DNA of 64,000 bases from Paraburkholderia graminis C4D1M (GTDB taxonomy: Bacteria > Pseudomonadota > Gammaproteobacteria > Burkholderiales > Burkholderiaceae): NCBI RefSeq assembly GCF_000172415.1, contig NZ_ABLD01000004.1, positions 434,001-498,000 of the forward strand. Direction: 5' to 3'. A model generated the notes under the pieces. That model searched no databases, was not told where the DNA came from, and worked only from the letters and a program-made list of their open reading frames with translations. The translations under genes and the position numbers were made by a program. Shown here piece after piece: positions 25,601-33,457 of this stretch. How positions within the stretch are numbered: position 1 is the first letter of the stretch; the number at the start of each line of letters is the position of its first letter.

Positions 25601-26715
25601 GTAGCGTCGAGTTCAAAGTTTAGGCGGCGGCAGCATCCCAAGGTCCACGGTGTCGCTCATAGCCATCGCGTTGCACCACGAATCGAACGCTCATCTGGTG
25701 AGACACACCTTCAGCCGATATGCTGGCGTTCAGACACGCTGCAAGGCAATTGCCACAATACTCGCGCCAGCCTGCTGACCGCGACGAAACCGGTGGCAGC
25801 ATCGGCTATTGACTATCACGCCGGCGCGACCAGCCGGACGTGCGGAGACTCCGTGAGGCACGGACCATGCGTCCCCAGCAAGGGAGCCAAGTCGCGGGCT
25901 AAGCAGATTGCAAAATCGGCGACTAGTGCGTTAGGCAGCGTCCTGCTTCGACCGGTTTCGCTATCAGAGGATTGAGTCCGCCAGATTGTTTGGCGGGACC
26001 GATCGAGTCGATTGGACATACCGATGATCATGCGACAGCGGACTCTCTAGCAGCGCACCGCCGCTTCCAGCACCTTCAAAGGAAGAGACACACTAACGGA
26101 AACTACCCCGTCTTCTTCCACGCATCGCGACGTCGTGGAGGCGATGGGCGAACACGCAGCGCGAGGGCGACAGCCAATCTATTTTCCGTTTAGCGCACCG
26201 GCCAAGAGCCGGGGTATGTAGCCTTAGTCTTAACAACTCCGCAGCTTAGCGTGGACTGGATCCAGAAATCGGCGAGAAACTCTGCGTGCTCTGCCAGTAC
26301 GCAAGCCCGATCTGCGCATGTCGACCAACGCGACTGCCAATTGCGGGAAACTTGCGCGGCCGCCCCGTTGCCTCCGTGCAGGGGTTTTGGCGCCGTGGCG
26401 TGTGGTGATGTCTGCTCAACGCGAATCGTGCCACTGGGTCGGTTCAGTCACGAGCCGAAAGCGGCCGGTCATGTTCGCAAGATATGCATGAATGCAGCCG
26501 CTCACTGCTACAGTGCAGGTCCCGGAACGACGTGCGGACATGCCGTCCGCGGTTTCGTCCAAGCTCGTGTTGCGCTGATTCGGTGCTGCTGAAGAACCGG
26601 GCCCGTCTATCTACGATAGCTTCAATGACGACATCGAAAGGGGCCGCGATGATCTTGCGCCGTGTGGTTGCAAAGTTGCGGATCAAACGCCGCCGACGCA
26701 GCCGCCTCCCCGATG

Positions 26716-27018
26716 TCACCGGCCACATGCGCAGCACTTGTGTGGACACGCCGCCGGTTTTGGCGGTGCTGCGCCCACAAGCATGGTTCGCAACGCGGTG
26801 AGTCGTCCCTGCTGAGCGGGAACGAGATGGAACTGCTGGCCGATGCCTACGACGCGCGAAAGCCAGTAGGACGCGTCAAAGTAATCATAATCATCGGACG
26901 CGCGGCTACTAACGAAGTACCGGACCACCGTTTCCAGATGCGCTATTTCAGCATCGGCGAATGCCGCTGAGCGCTTCGGTCGGGGTTGCTCATCCGCAGC
27001 CGTTGCTCGCGACTTCAT
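26716..27018 (-). CDS. 100-aa hypothetical protein
   Basis: The core (AAFADAEIAHLETVVRYFV, DASYWLSRVVGIGQQFHLVP, AQQGRLTALRTML) looks like the small conserved hypothetical proteins of Burkholderia that pair a YW-R helix with an LxPxQxxRLxAL motif. The C-terminal end is Cys/His-rich (CPHKCCACGR). ATG at 27018 overlaps the stop of the upstream frame as ATGA, with GAGGG nine bases upstream, consistent with coupling. Function unknown. Confidence 0.5.
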   Translation of the reverse strand: MKSRATAADEQPRPKRSAAFADAEIAHLETVVRYFVSSRASDDYDYFDASYWLSRVVGIGQQFHLVPAQQGRLTALRTMLVGAAPPKPAACPHKCCACGR

Positions 27019-27281
27019 TCGAGGCTGCCCTCACACCGGTTCAAGATCCGACGAAGCAGCGCAGAGCGAGACGCAGAACCATCGCGCGGAAAGACGCGGC
27101 CAGGCGATAAAGGCGCGACGCGTCCCGGTTTGCGAATGTTGTTGCGAAGGTTATAGAGAGGGTCGTTGCGGAGGTTCCTATGACCTCGTCTGCGTTCGGC
27201 ATTGCCTCCGCTCGCGGCGGAATCGGGAAAGTACAGTGTTTTGAAGTGCATGGCCCAATGAAATCGGATTGACGATTTCAT
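27015..27281 (-). CDS. 88-aa hypothetical protein coupled to the downstream small gene
   Basis: Basic protein (NLRNDPLYNLRNNIRKPGRV) with no recognised domain. It ends in an ATGA overlap with the 100-aa gene. There is no clear ribosome site at ATG 27281, and a second ATG lies ten codons in. Modest confidence because it may only be an open frame. Confidence 0.33.
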   Translation of the reverse strand: MKSSIRFHWAMHFKTLYFPDSAASGGNAERRRGHRNLRNDPLYNLRNNIRKPGRVAPLSPGRVFPRDGSASRSALLRRILNRCEGSLE

Positions 27282-27495
27282 CTTGCCGAGATCAGCGAGA
27301 AGTCAAGGCAGCGTAGCCCACGAAGCTTGACGCTGTTCTGAGCACCGCAGCGGTGTGCAGACGCTCAACCGAGAAATGGGGCGATCCTTCAGTCATCCTA
27401 TGGAGTGACCAATGCGACAATCGCAAATAGCCCGACACTTTCAGTGACGTCTCCAAATGGAGTGCATTGGATTGAGGCAAACGCGACGTACAAGT

Positions 27496-27696
27496 TCAGT
27501 GATAAAGCCGCGCGCGCTCTTGCCACGCCCGCGAGATGAGATCGAGCTCGCGTTGCAGCACTTGCACCTCCAACTCGGCCGGACTAGGAGGTGACTTCGG
27601 CTCGGGGCAGTGCCACGCAGAGCACTGCGCGCCGCCGCAGTACTTACTCAGCAAGGGATCGCCGCTGAGTCGCGTAGTGGGCACTCCTGACTTCAC
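27496..27696 (-). CDS. 66-aa hypothetical protein with Cys-rich start and amphipathic helix
   Basis: GTG start at 27696. It contains KYCGGAQCSAWHCPEP and then a helical tail (AELEVQVLQRELDLISRAWQ). Codon use is host-like. No ribosome site is obvious and no family is recognised. Confidence 0.35.
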   Translation of the reverse strand: MKSGVPTTRLSGDPLLSKYCGGAQCSAWHCPEPKSPPSPAELEVQVLQRELDLISRAWQERARLYH

Positions 27697-28037
27697 TTAC
27701 CGAATCTTTTGGTAGGCTTGTAGCAAGCTAATCGACGACTTTCGACAATGCACCAGTTACAGGCGCGCTTCCTCAAGTTGATTTCGTGAAGTGCTTTCCA
27801 ATATTAGGCGAATTCGCGTCACCTATAGTGATTGACCGCAATGCAGGCGAGAACCTGCCGGAATACCGCTCACCATTCAACATGTTGCCATCGGCGCTTA
27901 CTGGATAGGACGGAGAATCCTCACAACCGTTGTCTTGTTCCGCGGAGGCCAGTGTAAGGTTGGCCGTTCAGTTCTGCGCATCGCGCTTGGCTTCTTAGCC
28001 TTGGGAATTTGTCACGTCAATTCCCTTCGCGAGACAG
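27697..28037. other. 341-bp intergenic region between accessory block and polysaccharide locus
   Basis: AT-richer spacer downstream of the dehydratase stop. It probably contains the transcription end of the minus-strand trio and the junction of the accessory block, but no clear hairpin-plus-T terminator or repeat marking the junction was found. Confidence 0.4.
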
Positions 28038-29921
28038 CTATGAGATGCGCGTTACCGGCGCAGGCACGCTGCGCAGTGCGGTCAACGTCGCTGGCTGGTA
28101 CTCGGCAACCCAACGGCGTAGGTCGCGGCGAACCTCGTCGTCGGTGGGAATCCGGTGCTGCATTAACCACGGCAGCAGGTTGTCGATCAGACTGTCCGAC
28201 ACTTCGCGCGCCCGCGCGATACGCAGCTTGGGATGCGGCGTGCGCGTGGTGGTTTCGTCGTCAGCCAGCAGTTCTTCGTAAAGCTTCTCGCCCGGACGAA
28301 GACCCGTGAATACCACGCGAATTTGCTCGTCCGTAAAACCGTAGAGGCGAATCAGATCGTGCGCAAGATCGGCGATGCGTACAGGTTTACCCATGTCCAG
28401 AATGAAAATTTCTCCGCCGTGTCCCATGCTCGACGCTTGCAGCACGAGCTGCGAAGCTTCGGGAATCGTCATGAAGAAACGCGTGATTTCCGGATGCGTG
28501 ACCGTGACCGGACCGCCGCGCGCAATCTGCTCCTGAAACTTCGGGATCACGCTGCCCGCGCTGCCGAGCACATTGCCGAAGCGCACGGTCTCGAACTGCG
28601 TGCGCCGCGCGCCCTGCTGTTGCAGCGACGAACACACCATCTCCGCGAGGCGCTTGCTCGCGCCCATCACGTTGGTCGGATTAACAGCCTTGTCGGTGGA
28701 AATCAGCACGAAACGCGCGACGTCGTGACGGATTGCCGCGCGCGCCACGCGATAGGTGCCAAGCACGTTGTTGCGCACGGCCTGCCACGCATTCACCTCT
28801 TCCATGAGCGGCACATGCTTGTACGCCGCGGCGTGGAAGACGATATGCGGGCTGTAGCGCGCCATCACCTGATCGAGCAGCAGCGAGTCCTTGACGTCGC
28901 CGATGATCGGCACCACCGACACTTCCGGATACTTATCGCACAGCTCTTCGTTGAGTCGGTAGATGGAGAACTCGGAGATGTCGAACGCCACCAGTTGCGC
29001 CGGTCCGAAGCGCAGAATCTGCCGGCATAGCTCGGAGCCGATCGAGCCGCCGGCGCCTGTGACCATGACCACGCGGTTCTTCAGCAATGCTTCCACGTCG
29101 TCCGTGTCGATCATGACCGGATCGCGGCCAAGCAGGTCTTCCAGATCGATCTGACGGACGCGCGAGAGGAAGGCCTGGCCTTGCGTCAGCGGCGTGAGCG
29201 CCGGCAGCGTCATTGCGCGAACGCCGGCGCGAACGCAGAGCGTCGCGATGCGCCGATGTACTTCGACGGAAGCCGACGGAACTGCGATGATCACATGCTC
29301 GATCTTCAGCTCGGAGGTGATTTTCTGCAGATCGCTGATCGCGCCAAGCACGCGGTAGCCGTAGATCTCGCGGCCTTGCTTCACCGGATCGTCGTCGAGC
29401 AGACCCGCCAGACGCCACTCGCCCGAGCGCTTCAGTTCACGGACCAGATTCGCTCCCGCATTACCCGCCCCCAGCACCAGCACCGGTTTGCCTTGGCCGA
29501 CGAGCCCGCCGTAGCGATAAAACTCCTTGGCCGCGCGATAGATGGCGCGCGAGCCGCCCATCGCGAGAAACAGCAGCATCGGCGAAACGATCAGCACGGA
29601 GCGCGGCACGATAGGCGCCGGCTGCAACAGCGCGGAAGCGATCATCACGACGAGCGCGCCGACGCCGATTGCTTTCGCGATCCGCACGAGATCCGGCAGG
29701 CTCGCAAAGACCCACATGCCGCGATACAGCCCGTAACTCCGGAACATGACTGCGTAAATGAGCAGCACCCAGATCAGCGCATGCATGCCGCTCGACCAGA
29801 ACGGCGCCGGCACCGGGCCGTTGAAGCGGATCACGTAGGCGAGCATCCAGGCGACCGCCACCGCGCACAGGTCAAACGCAAACGCACTGAACGAAAGCCA
29901 TCGGGCTTTGAATCTCTTCAT
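28038..29921 (-). CDS. WbpM/CapD/WbiI-type membrane nucleotide-sugar 4,6-dehydratase
   Basis: 627 aa. Four N-terminal membrane helices (first 130 residues), a first Rossmann domain (VLVLGAGNAGANLVRELK), then the catalytic SDR domain with VMVTGAGGSIGSELCRQIL, HAAAYKHVPLMEE and STDKAVNPTNVMGASKR (extended-SDR active site). Enzymes of this type convert UDP-GlcNAc to UDP-2-acetamido-2,6-dideoxy-4-hexulose, precursor of QuiNAc/FucNAc. It is last in the trio with the WecA-like transferase and epimerase, the same order as P. aeruginosa wbpV-wbpL-wbpM and Burkholderia wbiG-wbiH-wbiI. Confidence 0.93.
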   Translation of the reverse strand: MKRFKARWLSFSAFAFDLCAVAVAWMLAYVIRFNGPVPAPFWSSGMHALIWVLLIYAVMFRSYGLYRGMWVFASLPDLVRIAKAIGVGALVVMIASALLQPAPIVPRSVLIVSPMLLFLAMGGSRAIYRAAKEFYRYGGLVGQGKPVLVLGAGNAGANLVRELKRSGEWRLAGLLDDDPVKQGREIYGYRVLGAISDLQKITSELKIEHVIIAVPSASVEVHRRIATLCVRAGVRAMTLPALTPLTQGQAFLSRVRQIDLEDLLGRDPVMIDTDDVEALLKNRVVMVTGAGGSIGSELCRQILRFGPAQLVAFDISEFSIYRLNEELCDKYPEVSVVPIIGDVKDSLLLDQVMARYSPHIVFHAAAYKHVPLMEEVNAWQAVRNNVLGTYRVARAAIRHDVARFVLISTDKAVNPTNVMGASKRLAEMVCSSLQQQGARRTQFETVRFGNVLGSAGSVIPKFQEQIARGGPVTVTHPEITRFFMTIPEASQLVLQASSMGHGGEIFILDMGKPVRIADLAHDLIRLYGFTDEQIRVVFTGLRPGEKLYEELLADDETTTRTPHPKLRIARAREVSDSLIDNLLPWLMQHRIPTDDEVRRDLRRWVAEYQPATLTALRSVPAPVTRIS

Positions 29922-29932
29922 TGCGCAGAACC

Positions 29933-30955
29933 TCAGGATTGCCCTGAACGGGGCACATGGCGTCGCCAGCGACGATCAATAAAAAGCCCGGCGACGACGA
30001 GCACGACAGCCCATGCGACGACCACCAGCCACTGGTTGGGCACCGACAGGTCCAGCGCCCACAAAGCAAGCATTATGCCCGCAGTCATGAACAAATACCA
30101 AATGCGCGCCGTCGATGCATGACCGAAACCCGACTGCACCAGTCTTTGATAGTAGTGTTCGCGGTGCGCTTCCCAAAATTTTTCACCGCGCAGCAGGCGT
30201 TTGGCAAGCGTGACCGACGCATCGCCGATGAACGGCGCAAAGCTAACTGCGGGAAACCAGACCGGCCACACGCCCTCGCGCCAGCCCCAGTAACCGAGCG
30301 CGCCTGCGAGAAAGCCGAGCGGGATCGAGCCGGCGTCGCCGAGAAAGATGCGCGCCGGGTGGAAATTGAACAGCAGGAAACCTCCCGCCGCGCCGGCCAC
30401 GACGACCGAAGCGACCGCGAGCGCGGCGTCAGGACGGCCGGAAATTGACGCGGCGATTGCATAACCGCCAAAGCCGAATAGCGCCATGCCGCCCGCGAGG
30501 CCGTCGGAGCCGTCCATGAAATTGTATAAATTGACCAGCCAGACCAGTAAAACCGCCATGACCGCGAGCGCCCACCCGGGCACATCGGCGGGATAAACGA
30601 TGATGAGCGCCGCCACCGCCGCCGCATGTCCGCCGAAGCGCACGCGCGCCGGCAAGCCGCGCCGGTCGTCGATCTGCGAGAGCGCGGCGAGCAGCGCCGC
30701 CGCCAGCGCAGGCAGCCACAGCGCGGGCGCCACGAGCCCGATCAGTACGACGGCCACCGGCACGATGCCCCAGCCGCCGACGCGCGGCGTGGGGCGCGTG
30801 TGCAGCGAGCGGTCGTTGGGAATGTCGATGGCAAGACGCCAGGCGAGGCCGGTCTTGAGCAGCGCCCACAGAATGGCGGCGCAGGCGCAGAACGCGAGTG
30901 CGCCCCATAGCAGCAACTGCACAGCGTGATGAGCGGAGAGCGAGGCAAATGGCAT
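29933..30955 (-). CDS. WbpL/WbiH-like undecaprenyl-phosphate HexNAc-1-phosphate transferase
   Basis: 340-aa polytopic enzyme that starts O-unit assembly by loading a sugar-1-phosphate on undecaprenyl phosphate. Motifs: PTPRVGGWG near the N-terminus, LSQIDDRRGLPARVR (DD motif), LYNFMDGSDGLAGG (catalytic NxxDG), FLGDAGSIPLGF and AHREHYYQRLVQSG (the histidine loop). ATG at 30955 lies ten bases after the epimerase stop. The longer frame to 31009 lies inside the epimerase gene. About ten membrane segments. Confidence 0.92.
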   Translation of the reverse strand: MPFASLSAHHAVQLLLWGALAFCACAAILWALLKTGLAWRLAIDIPNDRSLHTRPTPRVGGWGIVPVAVVLIGLVAPALWLPALAAALLAALSQIDDRRGLPARVRFGGHAAAVAALIIVYPADVPGWALAVMAVLLVWLVNLYNFMDGSDGLAGGMALFGFGGYAIAASISGRPDAALAVASVVVAGAAGGFLLFNFHPARIFLGDAGSIPLGFLAGALGYWGWREGVWPVWFPAVSFAPFIGDASVTLAKRLLRGEKFWEAHREHYYQRLVQSGFGHASTARIWYLFMTAGIMLALWALDLSVPNQWLVVVAWAVVLVVAGLFIDRRWRRHVPRSGQS

Positions 30956-30965
30956 CGAAGTACGT

Positions 30966-31925
30966 TCAGTGCGTGGCGCGATACCAGGCCGCCGTTTCGA
31001 GCAGGCCATGTTCGACCGTATGCGGCGGATACCAGCCGAGGCGTTCGCAAATGTGCGAACTGTCGAGACGCAATTCGCCGATCAGACGATCGATGGGCGC
31101 CGAGCGCCCCGTGATGCGGCCGGCGAGCCGCAACACGGCAACCGGCACCCGCACGAGCCGCGCTGGCGCATGCAGTTGCGTCGCAAGCGCTCGCGCGAGT
31201 TCGGCGACGCTCAGATCTCGGCCGTCGGTGACGTTGAAGGTCTGGCCCGCCGCGCGCGGATCGGTCGTGCAGTGGACCAGCGCATCCGCGAGATTGTCGA
31301 CAAAGACGAGGCTGCGGCGCGCGTCGATCGCACCCAGCGGCAACGGAATGCCTCGCGCGATGGCGCTCATCAGTTGCAGGAAGTTTGCCCGCACGCCCGG
31401 GCCATAAACCAGCGGCGGCCGCACGATCACGATCTCCATGCCCGACCTCGCGCCATAGTCGATCAGCGCGCGCTCGGCTTCGAGCTTGGAGATGCCGTAC
31501 GGATCGGTCGGCGCCGGTTGGTCGGTTTCCGCGATCGGCCAGCCGGCGCTGCTCTCGGCCACCGCCTTGATACTGCTCACGAACACGAAGCGCCGTGCGC
31601 CCGCGCGACGTGCCGCCCCGGCCACGCGCAGCGCGCCAGTGACGTTCGTCGCGCGATAGGCCGCGAGCGGATCGGCCGTGGTGTCGCGCATCATGTGCAC
31701 GCGCGCTGCAAGATGGATGACCGCATCGCAGGACAAGTCCGCGGGCCAACGCGCTTCGAGGTTCTCGAAGTCGGCCGCGTCGAAGCACCATTCGCGCACG
31801 CCCGGCTCGCCGGTCTCGGCGCGGCGCACCAGCCCCGTCACCGAATCTCCGCGTTGCAGCAAGGCCTTGCAGACCGCTTTGCCGACGAAGCCATTCGCGC
31901 CCGTCACGAGCACACGCTGGGTCAT
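30966..31925 (-). CDS. NAD-dependent sugar epimerase/reductase (WbpV/WbiG-like)
   Basis: 319-aa extended SDR. NAD-binding VLVTGANGFVGKAV at residues 5-18, HLAARVH, catalytic SSIKAV and YGISKLEAE (YxxxK). In the same position in related loci this enzyme reduces or epimerises the 4-hexulose made by the CapD-like dehydratase, giving the substrate for the adjacent WecA-like enzyme. GGAGG lies seven bases before ATG 31925. It is first in the minus-strand trio; the promoter must be in the 551-bp divergent gap. Confidence 0.88.
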   Translation of the reverse strand: MTQRVLVTGANGFVGKAVCKALLQRGDSVTGLVRRAETGEPGVREWCFDAADFENLEARWPADLSCDAVIHLAARVHMMRDTTADPLAAYRATNVTGALRVAGAARRAGARRFVFVSSIKAVAESSAGWPIAETDQPAPTDPYGISKLEAERALIDYGARSGMEIVIVRPPLVYGPGVRANFLQLMSAIARGIPLPLGAIDARRSLVFVDNLADALVHCTTDPRAAGQTFNVTDGRDLSVAELARALATQLHAPARLVRVPVAVLRLAGRITGRSAPIDRLIGELRLDSSHICERLGWYPPHTVEHGLLETAAWYRATH

Positions 31926-32476
31926 GAGCGCACCTCCGCTGCTAGCGGCAGCGGCAGCGGCCGCAGCCGCGAGCGCGTGCAGGCAAAGCCTGCCCTACCC
32001 CGGCACGTCGGGAAAGGGTTTTGAGACACGATACAATCCTGCCATCGGCGGCGCTGAAGAGGAAGTCTGACTGGGAACGTATTGTTATGCGGGCAGCTCT
32101 GCTTCGGCCCGCCTTGCGCGATCTTAGGCGCTAAAATGTGCCGGCATCGCACCAGCCAAGCGGCACAGGACAAGTCGAATGAAACTGGCCGGGCCGGGAC
32201 CGCGTTGGCGGCCTCGGGCCGAGATAATAAACGGCCGGCCGCGCAGCGAGAGCCGTCTGAACACTTCGTAACACCTCAAACATATTCGCGCATGTGGAAT
32301 TCGTGGTTTCGATCCGACGTGCTCGACAACAGCACACTCAGGCTCGCCCCGCTCACGTCACGGCGGGCAAGCAGCGGCCCGTTCCCCAAGGCGCCGGCGA
32401 GCCGACGGGCGCCTCGTGCAATGCCCGCGCAACGCACGATCTGGTCTGAAGAACGTTTGAGTAAAAGAGCCCATCT
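31926..32476. promoter_or_regulatory. 551-bp divergent intergenic region of the polysaccharide locus
   Basis: Separates the minus-strand trio from the plus-strand glycosyltransferase operon, so it must supply promoters both ways. It contains GC-rich GGCAGC-like repeats close to the epimerase start and AT-richer tracts at 32030-32140 (TACAAT at about 32031; TAAAAT at about 32132), without well-placed -35 boxes. No JUMPstart (GGCGGTAG) element was found. No gene is evident. Confidence 0.4.
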
Positions 32477-33457
32477 ATGAAAGTGCTGTTCGCCACCTAT
32501 CCGATGGCATTCCACACTCCCGGAGGCGGAGAAATCCAGATGCTTGCGTACCACAAGCATCTGCCCGCGCACGGCGTGGACGTCACGTTGTTCGATCAAT
32601 GGAACCCGCGGTTTCTCGAACACGACGTGGTCCACTTCTTCTCGTGTGTCGGCGGCTCCGTCCACTTCTGCAATTTCGTCAAACAGTTGGGCTTGCCGCT
32701 CGTGGTGTCGTCCAGTCTTTGGGTGACCGAGGAGACCAAGCATCTGTATCCGATCGGCGAGATTCATCATCAGTTCTCGCTGGCGGACCGGGTGGTCGCC
32801 AACTCCGAGATCGAATGCGAAACGCTGGCGCGCATTTTCGATCTGCCGCGCGAGAAGTTCGTGAGCGTGCTCAACGGCGTCGAGCAAAGTTTTTATGAGC
32901 CGGTCGCCGCTGAGCTCTTTCGTAGCGAATTCGCGATTCGCGACCGCTTCATTCTGAACGTGGGCAACATCGAGCCGCGCAAGAACCAGTTGGCGCTGAT
33001 TCGCGCGATGAAGTCGTTCCCTGAACTGAAGCTCGTGCTGATCGGCCATCAACGCGATCCCGAGTACGCAAAAAGCTGCTTCGCGGAAGGCAGCGACCAG
33101 GTCATCTATGCAGGCACGCTCGCGCACGATTCGCCCGTGCTGCGCTCGGCCTACGCGGCATGCGAAGCGTTCGTGCTACCGAGCACGCTGGAGACGCCAG
33201 GACTCGCCGCGCTCGAAGCGCACGCCGCCGGCGCCCGCATCGCCGTCACAAAAGTTGGCTCTACCGAAGAATACTTCGCGGAGCACGTCGCCTATCTGGA
33301 CCCGTCGGACGTCGACAGCATTGCGCAGTCGATTCGCGACGCCCTCGCACACGAACGCACCGGCACCTCCAATAGATTGGGCACGGCGCGCGACCTGACG
33401 TGGCAAGCAGTCCTGTCACCCCTGAAAGACCTCTACGATTCCCTGCTAAGAAAATGA
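32477..33457 (+). CDS. GT4-family glycosyltransferase
   Basis: 326-aa GT-B enzyme, first of the plus-strand operon. N-terminal sugar-acceptor domain (MKVLFATYPMAF, GGGEIQML), then the donor domain from FILNVGNIEPRKNQLALI, with AFVLPSTLETPGLAALEAHAAGA, the E-x7-E region of GT4 enzymes, near residue 240. No signal or membrane segment, so it acts at the cytoplasmic face. The stop overlaps the next start as ATGA. Donor and linkage cannot be told from sequence. Confidence 0.88.
   Translation: MKVLFATYPMAFHTPGGGEIQMLAYHKHLPAHGVDVTLFDQWNPRFLEHDVVHFFSCVGGSVHFCNFVKQLGLPLVVSSSLWVTEETKHLYPIGEIHHQFSLADRVVANSEIECETLARIFDLPREKFVSVLNGVEQSFYEPVAAELFRSEFAIRDRFILNVGNIEPRKNQLALIRAMKSFPELKLVLIGHQRDPEYAKSCFAEGSDQVIYAGTLAHDSPVLRSAYAACEAFVLPSTLETPGLAALEAHAAGARIAVTKVGSTEEYFAEHVAYLDPSDVDSIAQSIRDALAHERTGTSNRLGTARDLTWQAVLSPLKDLYDSLLRK

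Larger units (their letters stand above)
23991..26715. other. 2.7-kb stretch with no convincing gene
   Basis: Both strands contain only short frames without ribosome sites, codon bias or recognisable domains. It includes a 22-bp near-perfect palindrome (25513-25534) and a short hexanucleotide repeat (25574-25600). GC is lower than in the flanking core genes by eye. A gap this long is unusual in a bacterial chromosome and suggests gene decay. Confidence 0.5.

Noticed and set aside
25487..25975. 162-codon plus-strand frame across the hexanucleotide repeat
   Set aside because: No ribosome site or domain; the (DA)n segment is only the translated repeat.
31926..32476. JUMPstart/ops element for long polysaccharide transcripts
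   Set aside because: The GGCGGTAG core was not found in the divergent region or before manC.
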